This document shows positions 36,446 to 44,808 of a DNA stretch of 64,000 nt, piece after piece. Position 1 is the stretch's first letter. Each line of letters opens with the position of its first letter. Source of the stretch: Yersinia hibernica. GTDB taxonomy: Bacteria > Pseudomonadota > Gammaproteobacteria > Enterobacterales > Enterobacteriaceae. The notes below the pieces were generated by a model. It was not told the origin of the DNA. It ran no database searches and saw nothing but the letters and a program-made list of their open reading frames with translations. Position numbers and translations under genes: made by a program. The DNA lies in the NCBI RefSeq assembly GCF_004124235.1, contig NZ_CP032487.1, positions 372,001 to 436,000 on the forward strand, read 5' to 3'.

Positions 36446-37330
36446 ATGAAAATCGGCTTTATTGGTTTAGGGATTATGGGCAAGCCCATGAGTCAAAATC
36501 TGCTGAAAGCAGGTTACTCATTAATCGTCCTTGATAGGAATGCGGCGGCCTTGGATGAGCTGCTCAGTGCCGGTGCGCGTAAGATATCGACCCCCAAAGC
36601 GCTGGCTGCTGAGTGCGATATTATTATTACTATGCTGCCTAATTCACCACAGGTGAAAGAAGTGGTCTTAGGTGAAAATGGCGTGATTGAAGGGGCAAAA
36701 CCCGGTTCGGTGCTGATTGATATGAGCTCGATTGCACCGTTGGTCAGCCGCGAAATCAGCGCAGCGCTGGCCGTGAAACATATCGCTATGTTGGATGCGC
36801 CCGTCAGTGGCGGTGAGCCTAAAGCGATCGATGGCTCGCTGTCCATTATGGTCGGTGGCGATAAAGCTATTTTCGACCAATGTTTTAATGTGATGAAAGC
36901 GATGGGCGGCTCGGTGGTACATACTGGTGAGATTGGTGCTGGTAATGTGACTAAATTGGCCAATCAGGTGGTGGTAGCGCTGAATATTGCCGCGATGTCT
37001 GAAGCATTAGTGCTGGCCACGAAAGCCGGTGTAAATCCGGATTTGGTATTCCAGGCGATTCGTGGTGGTCTGGCGGGCAGTACGGTGCTGGAAGCTAAAG
37101 CCCCGCTGGTGATGGACCGCAACTTTAAACCGGGTTTTCGTATTGATTTGCATATCAAAGACTTGGCTAACGCCTTAGATACTTCGCACGGTGTGGGGGC
37201 CCAATTGCCATTGACCGCCGCCGTCATGGAGATGATGCAGGCATTAAAAGCCGATGGGCTGGGAAGTGCAGACCACAGTGCATTGGCCTGTTATTACGAA
37301 AAGTTGGCTAAAGTTGAAGTGACGCGTTAA
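36446..37330 (+). CDS. garR: Tartronate semialdehyde reductase GarR
   Basis: 294 residues from the ATG at 36446 (GAGGAGA upstream); the frame is open from 36410. It belongs to the beta-hydroxyacid dehydrogenase family: Rossmann motif GFIGLGIMGKPM, substrate motif DAPVSGGEPKA, and catalytic Lys in GNVTKLANQ. It reduces tartronate semialdehyde from GarL to D-glycerate with NAD(P)H. Confidence 0.95.
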   Translation: MKIGFIGLGIMGKPMSQNLLKAGYSLIVLDRNAAALDELLSAGARKISTPKALAAECDIIITMLPNSPQVKEVVLGENGVIEGAKPGSVLIDMSSIAPLVSREISAALAVKHIAMLDAPVSGGEPKAIDGSLSIMVGGDKAIFDQCFNVMKAMGGSVVHTGEIGAGNVTKLANQVVVALNIAAMSEALVLATKAGVNPDLVFQAIRGGLAGSTVLEAKAPLVMDRNFKPGFRIDLHIKDLANALDTSHGVGAQLPLTAAVMEMMQALKADGLGSADHSALACYYEKLAKVEVTR

Positions 37331-37385
37331 TCAGTGCTAGACAGACTTTGTGTAGCAGCGGATAGCTCATGAGATTGAATCATTT

Positions 37386-38534
37386 ATGAAAATAGTCATC
37401 GCTCCGGATTCTTATAAAGAAAGTTTATCCGCGCTGGATGTTGCCGTGCAGATTGAAGCAGGTTTTCGTACCCAGTTTCCTGATGCGCAATATATCAAGT
37501 TGCCGGTTGCTGATGGCGGCGAAGGCACGGTAGAAGCTATGGTTGCGGCCACGGCGGGCAGAATTATTAAGGTTAAGGTGACCGGCCCGTTAGGTGACAA
37601 GGTGGCGGCTTTTTACGGAATATCCGCTGATGAAAAGTGTGCTTTTATTGAGATGGCCGCCGCCAGTGGGCTAGAGCTTGTCCCACCGGCGTTACGTAAC
37701 CCACTGAAAACCACCTCTTACGGCACGGGGGAACTGATTTGTCATGCACTGGATCAGGGTGTGAAACATATCATTATCGGCATAGGTGGCAGTGCGACTA
37801 ATGATGGTGGGGCGGGGATGGCGCAAGCCCTGGGCGTCAAATTGGAGGATAAGCACGGAAAGCAGATTGGTTTTGGTGGCGGTAAGCTGGCTGAGCTGGT
37901 TAGGATTGATATCTCAGGGCTCGACCCGCGTATTAAGCAGTGCCAAATCGATGTGGCCTGCGATGTCACCAACCCATTAACCGGTCGTGAAGGAGCTTCT
38001 GCGGTATTCGGCCGACAGAAAGGTGCTACACCGGCCATGGTGACCCAACTGGATGAGGGGTTGTTGCATTATGCTCGTGTCATTAAACATCATCTTGATA
38101 TCGATGTTGATCACGTTGAGGGCGCGGGTGCTGCTGGGGGGTTAGGTGCGGCGTTACTGGCTTTTTGCGCCGCGACTCTGAGCCCGGGGATTGACATTGT
38201 GACGGAAGCATTGGGGCTGGATGCTTTAGTTCGCGATGCTACTTTTGTGATTACTGGCGAGGGGCGGATTGATAGCCAAACTATTCACGGTAAAGTACCC
38301 ATTGGGGTTGCCAGAGTGGCTAAACGTTATAACAAACCGGTGATTGGCATTGCCGGAAGCCTGACTGATGATGTGGACGTGGTGTATGAGCATGGTCTGG
38401 ATGCGATTTTCAGTGTGATTTACAATATATGCACTCTGGAGCAGGCGCTGGATAATGCTGCGGATAATGTGTTCAGAACCGCGCGTAATATCGCCGCCAC
38501 GTTAGCGATAGGTATGGCTGCTGCTGGGTCATAA
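37386..38534 (+). CDS. garK: Glycerate 2-kinase GarK
   Basis: 382 residues, GarK/GlxK family (IAPDSYKESLSALDVA, LPVADGGEGTVEAMVAAT, GIGGSATNDGGAGMAQALG, ITGEGRIDSQTIHGKVPIGV). It phosphorylates D-glycerate to 2-phosphoglycerate, feeding glycolysis. It follows garR by 55 bases and precedes cdaR. Confidence 0.95.
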   Translation: MKIVIAPDSYKESLSALDVAVQIEAGFRTQFPDAQYIKLPVADGGEGTVEAMVAATAGRIIKVKVTGPLGDKVAAFYGISADEKCAFIEMAAASGLELVPPALRNPLKTTSYGTGELICHALDQGVKHIIIGIGGSATNDGGAGMAQALGVKLEDKHGKQIGFGGGKLAELVRIDISGLDPRIKQCQIDVACDVTNPLTGREGASAVFGRQKGATPAMVTQLDEGLLHYARVIKHHLDIDVDHVEGAGAAGGLGAALLAFCAATLSPGIDIVTEALGLDALVRDATFVITGEGRIDSQTIHGKVPIGVARVAKRYNKPVIGIAGSLTDDVDVVYEHGLDAIFSVIYNICTLEQALDNAADNVFRTARNIAATLAIGMAAAGS

Positions 38535-38578
38535 TATCTCGGTAAATCATCATCATATTTTAAACCGAGGCCTTCCTC

Positions 38579-39736
38579 ATGAGTGTATATAACCTTGATC
38601 CCCGGCTTGCCCAAGATATCGTCACCCGGACGATGAAGATCATTGATACCAATATTAACGTGATGGATGGCAAGGGGCGGATCATTGGCAGCGGTGATGA
38701 AGAGCGCCTTGGCGAGCTGCATGAGGGGGCGCTGCTGGCGTTATCCCATGGCCGTATTGTCGACATTGATGATGCGGTTGCCCGCCAATTACACGGCGTG
38801 AAGCCCGGTATCAATCTGCCATTGCGCCTTGAGGGTGAAATTGTCGGCGTGATTGGCCTGACTGGGAATCCCGGACAATTGCGCCAATATGGCGAGCTGG
38901 TATGCATGGCCGCCGAAATGATGATGGAACAGGCGCGGCTGGTGCACCTGCTGGCGCAGGATAGCCGTTTGCGTGAAGAGCTAGTGCTGAACTTGATCCG
39001 CACTGAAGAAATATCACCGGCACTGATTGAATGGGCGCAGCGTCTCGGGGTCGATATCAATAAACCGCGCGTGGTGGCGGTGGTGGATGTGGACAGCGGC
39101 CAACTGAGTGTTGACAGTGCCATGTCGGAATTACAAGAGTTGCAAACCCTGCTGACTACCCCAGAGCGCAATAATCTGATTGCGATTGTCTCCCTCACCG
39201 AAATGGTGGTGCTGAAACCGGCACTTAACAGCCATGGCCGCTGGGATGCTGTGGATCACCGACGCCGGATGGAATCATTACTTTCACGTATGACGGAACG
39301 CGGCCGCTTGCGGGTGCGGCTCTCATTAGGGAATTTCTTTACTGGCCCCGGCAGTATTGCCCGCTCATACCGCACCGCCCGCACCACCATGGCGGTCGGC
39401 AAACAACGGATGCCAGAACAGCGCAGTTACTATTACCAGGATTTGGTTTTGCCCGTCTTGCTCGACAGCTTGCGCGGTGGTTGGCAAGCCAATGAGTTGG
39501 CGCTGCCATTAGCTAAATTGCGGGCCATGGACAGTAATGGCTTACTGCGCCGCACATTGGCTTGTTGGTTTCGCCATAATGTGCAACCCACGGCGACGGC
39601 GAAAGCGCTGTTTATCCACCGTAATACATTGGAATATCGACTTAATCGTATTTCGGAATTGACCGGGCTGGATTTAGCGAATTTCGATGACCGCTTGTTG
39701 TTGTATGTCGCTTTACAATTAGGCGAACAGGAATAG
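38579..39736 (+). CDS. cdaR: Sugar diacid regulator CdaR
   Basis: 385 residues, E. coli CdaR length. It has an N-terminal sugar-diacid recognition domain (LDPRLAQDIVTRTMKIIDTN, RLEGEIVGVIGLTGNPGQLR), a middle GGDEF-like linker domain, and a C-terminal PucR-type helix-turn-helix (FIHRNTLEYRLNRISELTGL). It activates garPLRK, garD and gudP in E. coli, where it is unlinked. Here it is the last gene of the cluster, 44 bases behind garK, which suggests feed-forward control of its own operon. Confidence 0.94.
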   Translation: MSVYNLDPRLAQDIVTRTMKIIDTNINVMDGKGRIIGSGDEERLGELHEGALLALSHGRIVDIDDAVARQLHGVKPGINLPLRLEGEIVGVIGLTGNPGQLRQYGELVCMAAEMMMEQARLVHLLAQDSRLREELVLNLIRTEEISPALIEWAQRLGVDINKPRVVAVVDVDSGQLSVDSAMSELQELQTLLTTPERNNLIAIVSLTEMVVLKPALNSHGRWDAVDHRRRMESLLSRMTERGRLRVRLSLGNFFTGPGSIARSYRTARTTMAVGKQRMPEQRSYYYQDLVLPVLLDSLRGGWQANELALPLAKLRAMDSNGLLRRTLACWFRHNVQPTATAKALFIHRNTLEYRLNRISELTGLDLANFDDRLLLYVALQLGEQE

Positions 39737-40046
39737 AAAAAATCTATTTTTTACAAAGCGCGTTATCGGTATATAAAATTAATTCTCTTTATTATGAGAG
39801 TTAATTGAAGTAATTCTCTGTGCTTAATCGTTTCTCCCCGCGATTTATTATTCTGCTTGGTACATCTGCCTATTTTACCCCCCATGAATATTTGCAGGAG
39901 CACAATTCTTTTGCATTAAAAATTAATTGTAATAACACAATACTATAGCCACTATGTCTGTGTGGTTAATTATTGTTTTATTTGTAACTTATTGTTGTAA
40001 ATAAGAATTATTTATCCGTAAGGGTATGGCTTCTGGGAAGAATATA
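39737..40046. other. AT-rich region between cdaR and aegA
   Basis: 310 bases without a gene. AATAGA/TCTATT around an A-run with following Ts (39732-39752) could end cdaR transcripts. A second imperfect dyad, AATTAATTCTCT (39777-39788) with AGAGTTAATT (39797-39806), follows. The rest is AT-rich and promoter-like for aegA. I find no FNR-type TTGAT-N4-ATCAA. Confidence 0.4.
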
Positions 40047-42071
40047 ATGAATTCATTTATTGTGGCTGACGCCGAAAGCTGTATTGGTTGCCGGAGCTGT
40101 GAGGTCGCTTGTGTGGTTGCACATCATGAGGGCAAATTCCCGGATAAACCGGATTATTTCACTCCACGGGTGAAAGTCTTTCGAGACAATCAGGGCGCTA
40201 CCGCTGTTTTTTGCCATCATTGTGAAGATGCCCCTTGCGCAAGTACCTGCCCGAATGGAGCTATTATTGAAATGAATAACAGCATTCAGGTTATTCAGGA
40301 AAAATGTATTGGCTGCAAAACCTGCATGATTGCTTGCCCGTTCGGCATGATGACCGTCGTGACCGAAACTGTGCAACCTGCCAGTCACCGGTTGGCGGAT
40401 GCTTATCAACGTACTGAAGCCCAGAAGTGCGACCTATGTCTTGACCAACCTAATGGCCCTGCCTGTATTCATACTTGTCCTACACAAGCTTTGACTTTGG
40501 TTGACCAAAATTATCTCCTGAATCAACAGCGGCAAAAGCGCCAGCGCAGCGCATTGAATGAGCATAATGGCCGCTTGTTCAGCAGTGGTGCATCAGCGGA
40601 CGTGGCTCACTCTTTCAGCCCATTACGCAAAAATATCCGCGATACGGCCGCCGTCAATCTGCTATTGCGGCCACGCCCCCCGCGCTTGGAAGCCAAAAAA
40701 ATCCCACTGGCAGAGCGCAAAACCAGCTTTGCTGAAATCTATTTGCCTTTCACCGAAGGCCAAATTTATGAGCAGGCCGAGCGTTGCTTGAAGTGCGGTG
40801 ACAAGACGATTTGTCAGTGGACATGCCCACTGCATAACGCCATCCCGCAATGGATTTCATTGGCCTATCAAGGCCGTATCCATGAAGCTGCTGAATTGTC
40901 TCATCAAACCAGTAGCTTGCCAGAAATATGTGGTCGGGTTTGCCCGCAAGACCGCTTATGTGAACAGGCTTGCACCTTAAATGACCATGATGGTGCGGTC
41001 ACCATTGGCCAGATTGAACGGCATATCACAGAAACGGCATTGGCGACGGGCTGGCGGCCTGATATGTCGCAGGTTAAAGCTAGCGGAAAGCGGGTTGCTA
41101 TTATCGGTGCCGGCCCGGCAGGTTTGGGTTGCGCGGATATTTTGGTTCGCCACGGTATCACGCCAGTTGTCTTTGATCGCTATCCTGAAATCGGTGGTTT
41201 GCTGACCTTCGGTATCCCGGCTTTCAAACTGGAAAAAGGGGTTATGACGCGCCGGCGAGAAATCTTTAGCGAGATGGGGGTCGAGTTTTGCCTCAATACT
41301 GAAATTGGCCGCGACATCACCATGGAAAATCTGCTCGGTGAGTTTGATGCGCTTTTCCTTGGGGTGGGAACATACCGTTCGATGCGCTCCGGGCTGGAAA
41401 ATGAGGATGCGGCCGGTGTTTATGATGCTTTGCCCTTCTTGATTGGTAATACCCAGCACTTGATGGGGTATCCCGCCAGCGCTGCTCACCCCTATGTCAG
41501 TATGGAAAACCAGCGGGTCGTGGTGTTGGGCGGCGGAGATACTGCCATGGACTGTGTGCGCACCTCATTACGCCACGGGGCCACCAGTGTAGTTTGCGCC
41601 TATCGCCGTGATGAAAGAAACATGCCTGGCTCCAAACGTGAGGTCAAAAATGCCCGTGAAGAGGGCGCAGAATTTATGTTCAATCTTCAACCGCAACGGA
41701 TTGAGGTGGATGAACAGGGGCAGGTTACCGGCATCAACATGATACGAACTGAAATGGGCCAGCCCGATGCTAAAGGGCGGCGGCAGGCGCGACCGATTGC
41801 TGGTTCTGAACACACTATTCCCGCCGATGCGGTCATTATGGCTTTTGGTTTTAGCCCGCATCGAATGTCGTGGTTGGCGGAACATAATGTGGTGCTGGAT
41901 AAACAGGGGCGAGTGGTGGCCCCGACTATTTCCGGTTATCCGTATCAAACCAGTAATCCTAAAATCTTTGCCGGGGGTGACATCGTGCGTGGGGCTGATT
42001 TGATTGTCACGGCCATCGCCGAGGGGCGCAAAGCGGCCGAGAGCATTGCCTATTATCTCAATGTGTTATAA
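40047..42071 (+). CDS. aegA: AegA-like iron-sulfur/FAD oxidoreductase
   Basis: About 674 residues. Residues ~1-170 are a HydN-like ferredoxin with four Cys clusters (CIGCRSCEVAC, CHHCEDAPCASTCPNG, CIGCKTCMIACPFG, CDLC). Residues ~200-674 are a glutamate-synthase-small-subunit-like domain with its own Cys motifs (CLKCGDKTICQWTCPLH, CGRVCPQDRLCEQAC), an FAD motif (AIIGAGPAGLGCADIL) and an NADPH motif (VLGGGDTAMDCVR). E. coli AegA has the same fusion. The start at 40047 gives the family N-terminus MNSFIVAD; an ATG at 40026 is also in frame. Probably passes electrons between NAD(P)H and the partner FdhF/HydN. Confidence 0.92.
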   Translation: MNSFIVADAESCIGCRSCEVACVVAHHEGKFPDKPDYFTPRVKVFRDNQGATAVFCHHCEDAPCASTCPNGAIIEMNNSIQVIQEKCIGCKTCMIACPFGMMTVVTETVQPASHRLADAYQRTEAQKCDLCLDQPNGPACIHTCPTQALTLVDQNYLLNQQRQKRQRSALNEHNGRLFSSGASADVAHSFSPLRKNIRDTAAVNLLLRPRPPRLEAKKIPLAERKTSFAEIYLPFTEGQIYEQAERCLKCGDKTICQWTCPLHNAIPQWISLAYQGRIHEAAELSHQTSSLPEICGRVCPQDRLCEQACTLNDHDGAVTIGQIERHITETALATGWRPDMSQVKASGKRVAIIGAGPAGLGCADILVRHGITPVVFDRYPEIGGLLTFGIPAFKLEKGVMTRRREIFSEMGVEFCLNTEIGRDITMENLLGEFDALFLGVGTYRSMRSGLENEDAAGVYDALPFLIGNTQHLMGYPASAAHPYVSMENQRVVVLGGGDTAMDCVRTSLRHGATSVVCAYRRDERNMPGSKREVKNAREEGAEFMFNLQPQRIEVDEQGQVTGINMIRTEMGQPDAKGRRQARPIAGSEHTIPADAVIMAFGFSPHRMSWLAEHNVVLDKQGRVVAPTISGYPYQTSNPKIFAGGDIVRGADLIVTAIAEGRKAAESIAYYLNVL

Positions 42072-42092
42072 CCCCAGCGGCGAGGAGAAAAG

Positions 42093-42614
42093 ATGAACCG
42101 ATTTGTTATCGCCGATATGACCCAATGCATTGGCTGCCGCACTTGTGAAATTGCCTGCGTGGTGGCGCACAGCACAGAGAATAAGGCCAGCGCCATCACT
42201 GCGGATCAGTTTCATCCGCGCCTGAGTGTGATGAAAAGTTTTGCCGTCAGCACCCCCATTCTCTGCCATCAATGTGAGGATGCGCCCTGCGAAAATTCCT
42301 GCCCCAATGGCGCAATTGCCACCGGCGACCATGGGGTGCAGGTGCTGGCTTCGCGCTGTATTGGCTGTAAAACCTGCATGTTGGTCTGCCCGTTTGGGGC
42401 GATGAATATGATTGAGCCGATGAGTCAAAACGCGACGGTGAGCGCACAAGCGCATAAATGTGATTTATGCCATTCCCGCGCAGCTGGCCCGGCCTGTATT
42501 GAGGTCTGTCCGACGAAAGCATTGAAATTGGTAACGCCACAGGCGCTAGAAACCCTCCAGCGGGAGCGACAATGGCGGGCTGCGCGTGGCGCTGTATCAG
42601 GCCGCGCCCGATAA
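42093..42614 (+). CDS. hydN: HydN-like four-cluster ferredoxin
   Basis: 173 residues; E. coli HydN is 175. It has the four Cys clusters CIGCRTCEIAC, CHQCEDAPCENSCPNG, CIGCKTCMLVCPFG and CDLC...CIEVCP, hence up to four 4Fe-4S centres. It is closely similar to the N-terminal domain of AegA just upstream. HydN-type proteins carry electrons from formate dehydrogenase H. It lies 21 bases behind aegA and 24 bases before fdhF, one operon. Confidence 0.93.
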   Translation: MNRFVIADMTQCIGCRTCEIACVVAHSTENKASAITADQFHPRLSVMKSFAVSTPILCHQCEDAPCENSCPNGAIATGDHGVQVLASRCIGCKTCMLVCPFGAMNMIEPMSQNATVSAQAHKCDLCHSRAAGPACIEVCPTKALKLVTPQALETLQRERQWRAARGAVSGRAR

Positions 42615-42638
42615 CACCTGAGATTTTAAGGATAAAAA

Positions 42639-44783
42639 ATGGAAAAAATCCTCACGGTCTGCCCTTATTGCGGCTCCGGATGCAAATTAAATCTGTTGGT
42701 TGAGGGCGGTGAAATCGTCGGGGCGCAACCGGCTAATGGCGTCACTAATCAGGGGGAGTTATGTCTGAAAGGTTACTATGGCTGGGATTTTTTGAATGAC
42801 ACTCGTCTGCTGACTCCTCGCTTGACCCGCCCATTATTGCGCCGCCAGCGCGGTGGTGCATTTGAAAGTGTCAGCTGGCAAGAGGCCATTAAATTCATCA
42901 CCACCAAACTTAACACCATCAAACAGCGCCACGGGCCTGATGCCATCATGATGACCGGCTCATCGCGCGGGCCGGGTAATGAGGCCAATTATGTGATGCA
43001 AAAATTCGCGCGTGCCGCCATCGGTACGAACAATATCGACTGCTGCGCTCGCCTGTGTCACGGCCCCTCCGTCGCGGGTTTACAGCAAACTCTGGGCAAT
43101 GGCGCGATGAGTAATTCCATCGGCGAAATTGAGAATACCGAGTGTATTTTGGTGTTCGGCTATAACGCCGCTGACTCTCATCCCATTGTGGCGCGCCGTA
43201 TTCTGAAGGCCAAAAGCAAAGGTGCCAAATTGATCGTCTGTGATCCTCGGCATATTGAAACCGCGCGCATTGCCGACCAATGGTTACCATTGAAAAACGG
43301 GGCCAATATGGCGTTGGTGAACGCCTTTATTTATGTGCTGATTGAAGAAAAACTCTATGACGATAATTATGTGCGCGCCCATACCCGGGGATTTGATGAA
43401 CTGAAAGTCGGCATTGCGGATTATCGCCCGGAGGATGTCGAACACATCACGGGCCTACCCGCGCCAGCTGTGCGTTTGGCGATGCGCACCTATGCCGCGG
43501 CTCCCTCTGCGACCATTTTGTGGGGCATGGGGGTGACTCAGTGGGGGCAAGCGGTGGATGTGGTGAAAGGGCTGTCTTCGCTGGCGCTATTAACGGGCAA
43601 TCTCGGGCGTCCGAATGTGGGGGTCGGGCCGGTGCGTGGGCAAAATAATGTACAGGGCGCTTGTGATATGGGGGTATTGCCCAATACTTTCCCCGGTTAT
43701 GAGAAGGTGACAGACCCAGAGGCCAGAGGCCGTTTTGCCGCCGCTTGGGGAGTCGAGGAGTTACCTGCGCAGGTGGGGTTCTCGATTACTGATGTGCCGC
43801 ATAAAGTGGCGCAAGGCAAACTCAAAGCCTATTACGTGTTTGGCGAGGATCCTATCCAGACTGAGCCAGATTTAGCCGCCATGCGCACCGCGTTTGCGGC
43901 ACTGGAGCTGGTGGTGGTGCAGGATATCTTTATGACCAAGACGGCTGAACTGGCGGATGTGGTTCTCCCGGCCACCTCTTGGGGTGAGCATGAAGGGGTC
44001 TATACCAGTGCGGATCGCGGTTTCCAGCACTTTAATAAAGCCATTGAGCCGAAAGGCGATGTGAAGCCAGATTGGGAAATTATCAGCCTAATATCCACGG
44101 CGATGGGCTACCCGATGGCCTACCAGAATACTCAGCAGATTTGGGATGAAATGCGCAGTTTGTGCCCGCCATTCTTTGGCGCAACTTACGAGAAAATGGC
44201 GGGGCTGGGATATGTGCAATGGCCATGCCCGAGCGAAGACCACCCCGGCACCCCCTATCTGTACACCGGTAACCAATTCGCGACCGAAGATGGCAAAGGT
44301 GTTTTGAGCTGTGCGCCATGGCAGCCGCCACATGAGCAAACTGACCGCGATTATCCGCTGGCACTTTGCACGGTGCGTGAGGTCGGGCACTACAGTTGCC
44401 GCTCAATGACCGGTAATTGCGCCACACTGAAAATTTTGGCGGATGAGCCGGGTTATGTGCAGATTCATCCTGAAGATGCCAGCCAGCTTGGGGTGGCCGA
44501 TCAGGCGCTAGTTTGGATTTCCTCACGGCGTGGCAAAGTGATTGCCCGTGCCAGTGTTACTGAGCGGGCTAATTATGGCGCGGTGTATATGACTTATCAG
44601 TGGTGGATTGGCGCGTGTAATGAGCTGACGGTGGATCATGTTGATCCGGTGTCAAAAACACCGGAATTCAAACATTGTGCGGTCAGAGTCGAGGCCATTG
44701 GTGATCAAAATGCGGCAGAGCAATATGTCGAGCAGCAATATAACCATCTGAAAAAACGCCTATCAGATGCCGCAGCTGTTTAG
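42639..44783 (+). CDS. fdhF: Formate dehydrogenase H (molybdopterin), cysteine form
   Basis: 714 residues, E. coli FdhF length (715). The N-terminal 4Fe-4S motif is Cys8-x2-Cys11-x3-Cys15 with Cys42. Molybdopterin-guanine-dinucleotide domains follow (MMTGSSRGPGNEANYVMQKF, ILWGMGVTQWGQAVDVVKG, VLPATSWGEHEGVYTSADRG). It oxidises formate to CO2. At codon 140, where E. coli FdhF has selenocysteine (UGA), this gene has TGT (43056-43058) in CCARLCHGPSVAG. It is thus a cysteine enzyme needing no Sec insertion. The His next to it (His141) is kept. Co-transcribed with aegA and hydN; no hydrogenase genes are near. Confidence 0.95.
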   Translation: MEKILTVCPYCGSGCKLNLLVEGGEIVGAQPANGVTNQGELCLKGYYGWDFLNDTRLLTPRLTRPLLRRQRGGAFESVSWQEAIKFITTKLNTIKQRHGPDAIMMTGSSRGPGNEANYVMQKFARAAIGTNNIDCCARLCHGPSVAGLQQTLGNGAMSNSIGEIENTECILVFGYNAADSHPIVARRILKAKSKGAKLIVCDPRHIETARIADQWLPLKNGANMALVNAFIYVLIEEKLYDDNYVRAHTRGFDELKVGIADYRPEDVEHITGLPAPAVRLAMRTYAAAPSATILWGMGVTQWGQAVDVVKGLSSLALLTGNLGRPNVGVGPVRGQNNVQGACDMGVLPNTFPGYEKVTDPEARGRFAAAWGVEELPAQVGFSITDVPHKVAQGKLKAYYVFGEDPIQTEPDLAAMRTAFAALELVVVQDIFMTKTAELADVVLPATSWGEHEGVYTSADRGFQHFNKAIEPKGDVKPDWEIISLISTAMGYPMAYQNTQQIWDEMRSLCPPFFGATYEKMAGLGYVQWPCPSEDHPGTPYLYTGNQFATEDGKGVLSCAPWQPPHEQTDRDYPLALCTVREVGHYSCRSMTGNCATLKILADEPGYVQIHPEDASQLGVADQALVWISSRRGKVIARASVTERANYGAVYMTYQWWIGACNELTVDHVDPVSKTPEFKHCAVRVEAIGDQNAAEQYVEQQYNHLKKRLSDAAAV

Positions 44784-44808
44784 CCGTGGTGCTAAGCCAC
44801 TTTGGTGG

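Noticed and set aside
40977..41489. 170-residue frame opposite aegA
   Set aside because: It lies wholly antisense to a clear gene and has no family features; a shadow of the GC-rich codon pattern.
43056..43058. Selenocysteine codon in fdhF
   Set aside because: The codon is TGT, not TGA, so no Sec is inserted here; reported instead as a cysteine variant.
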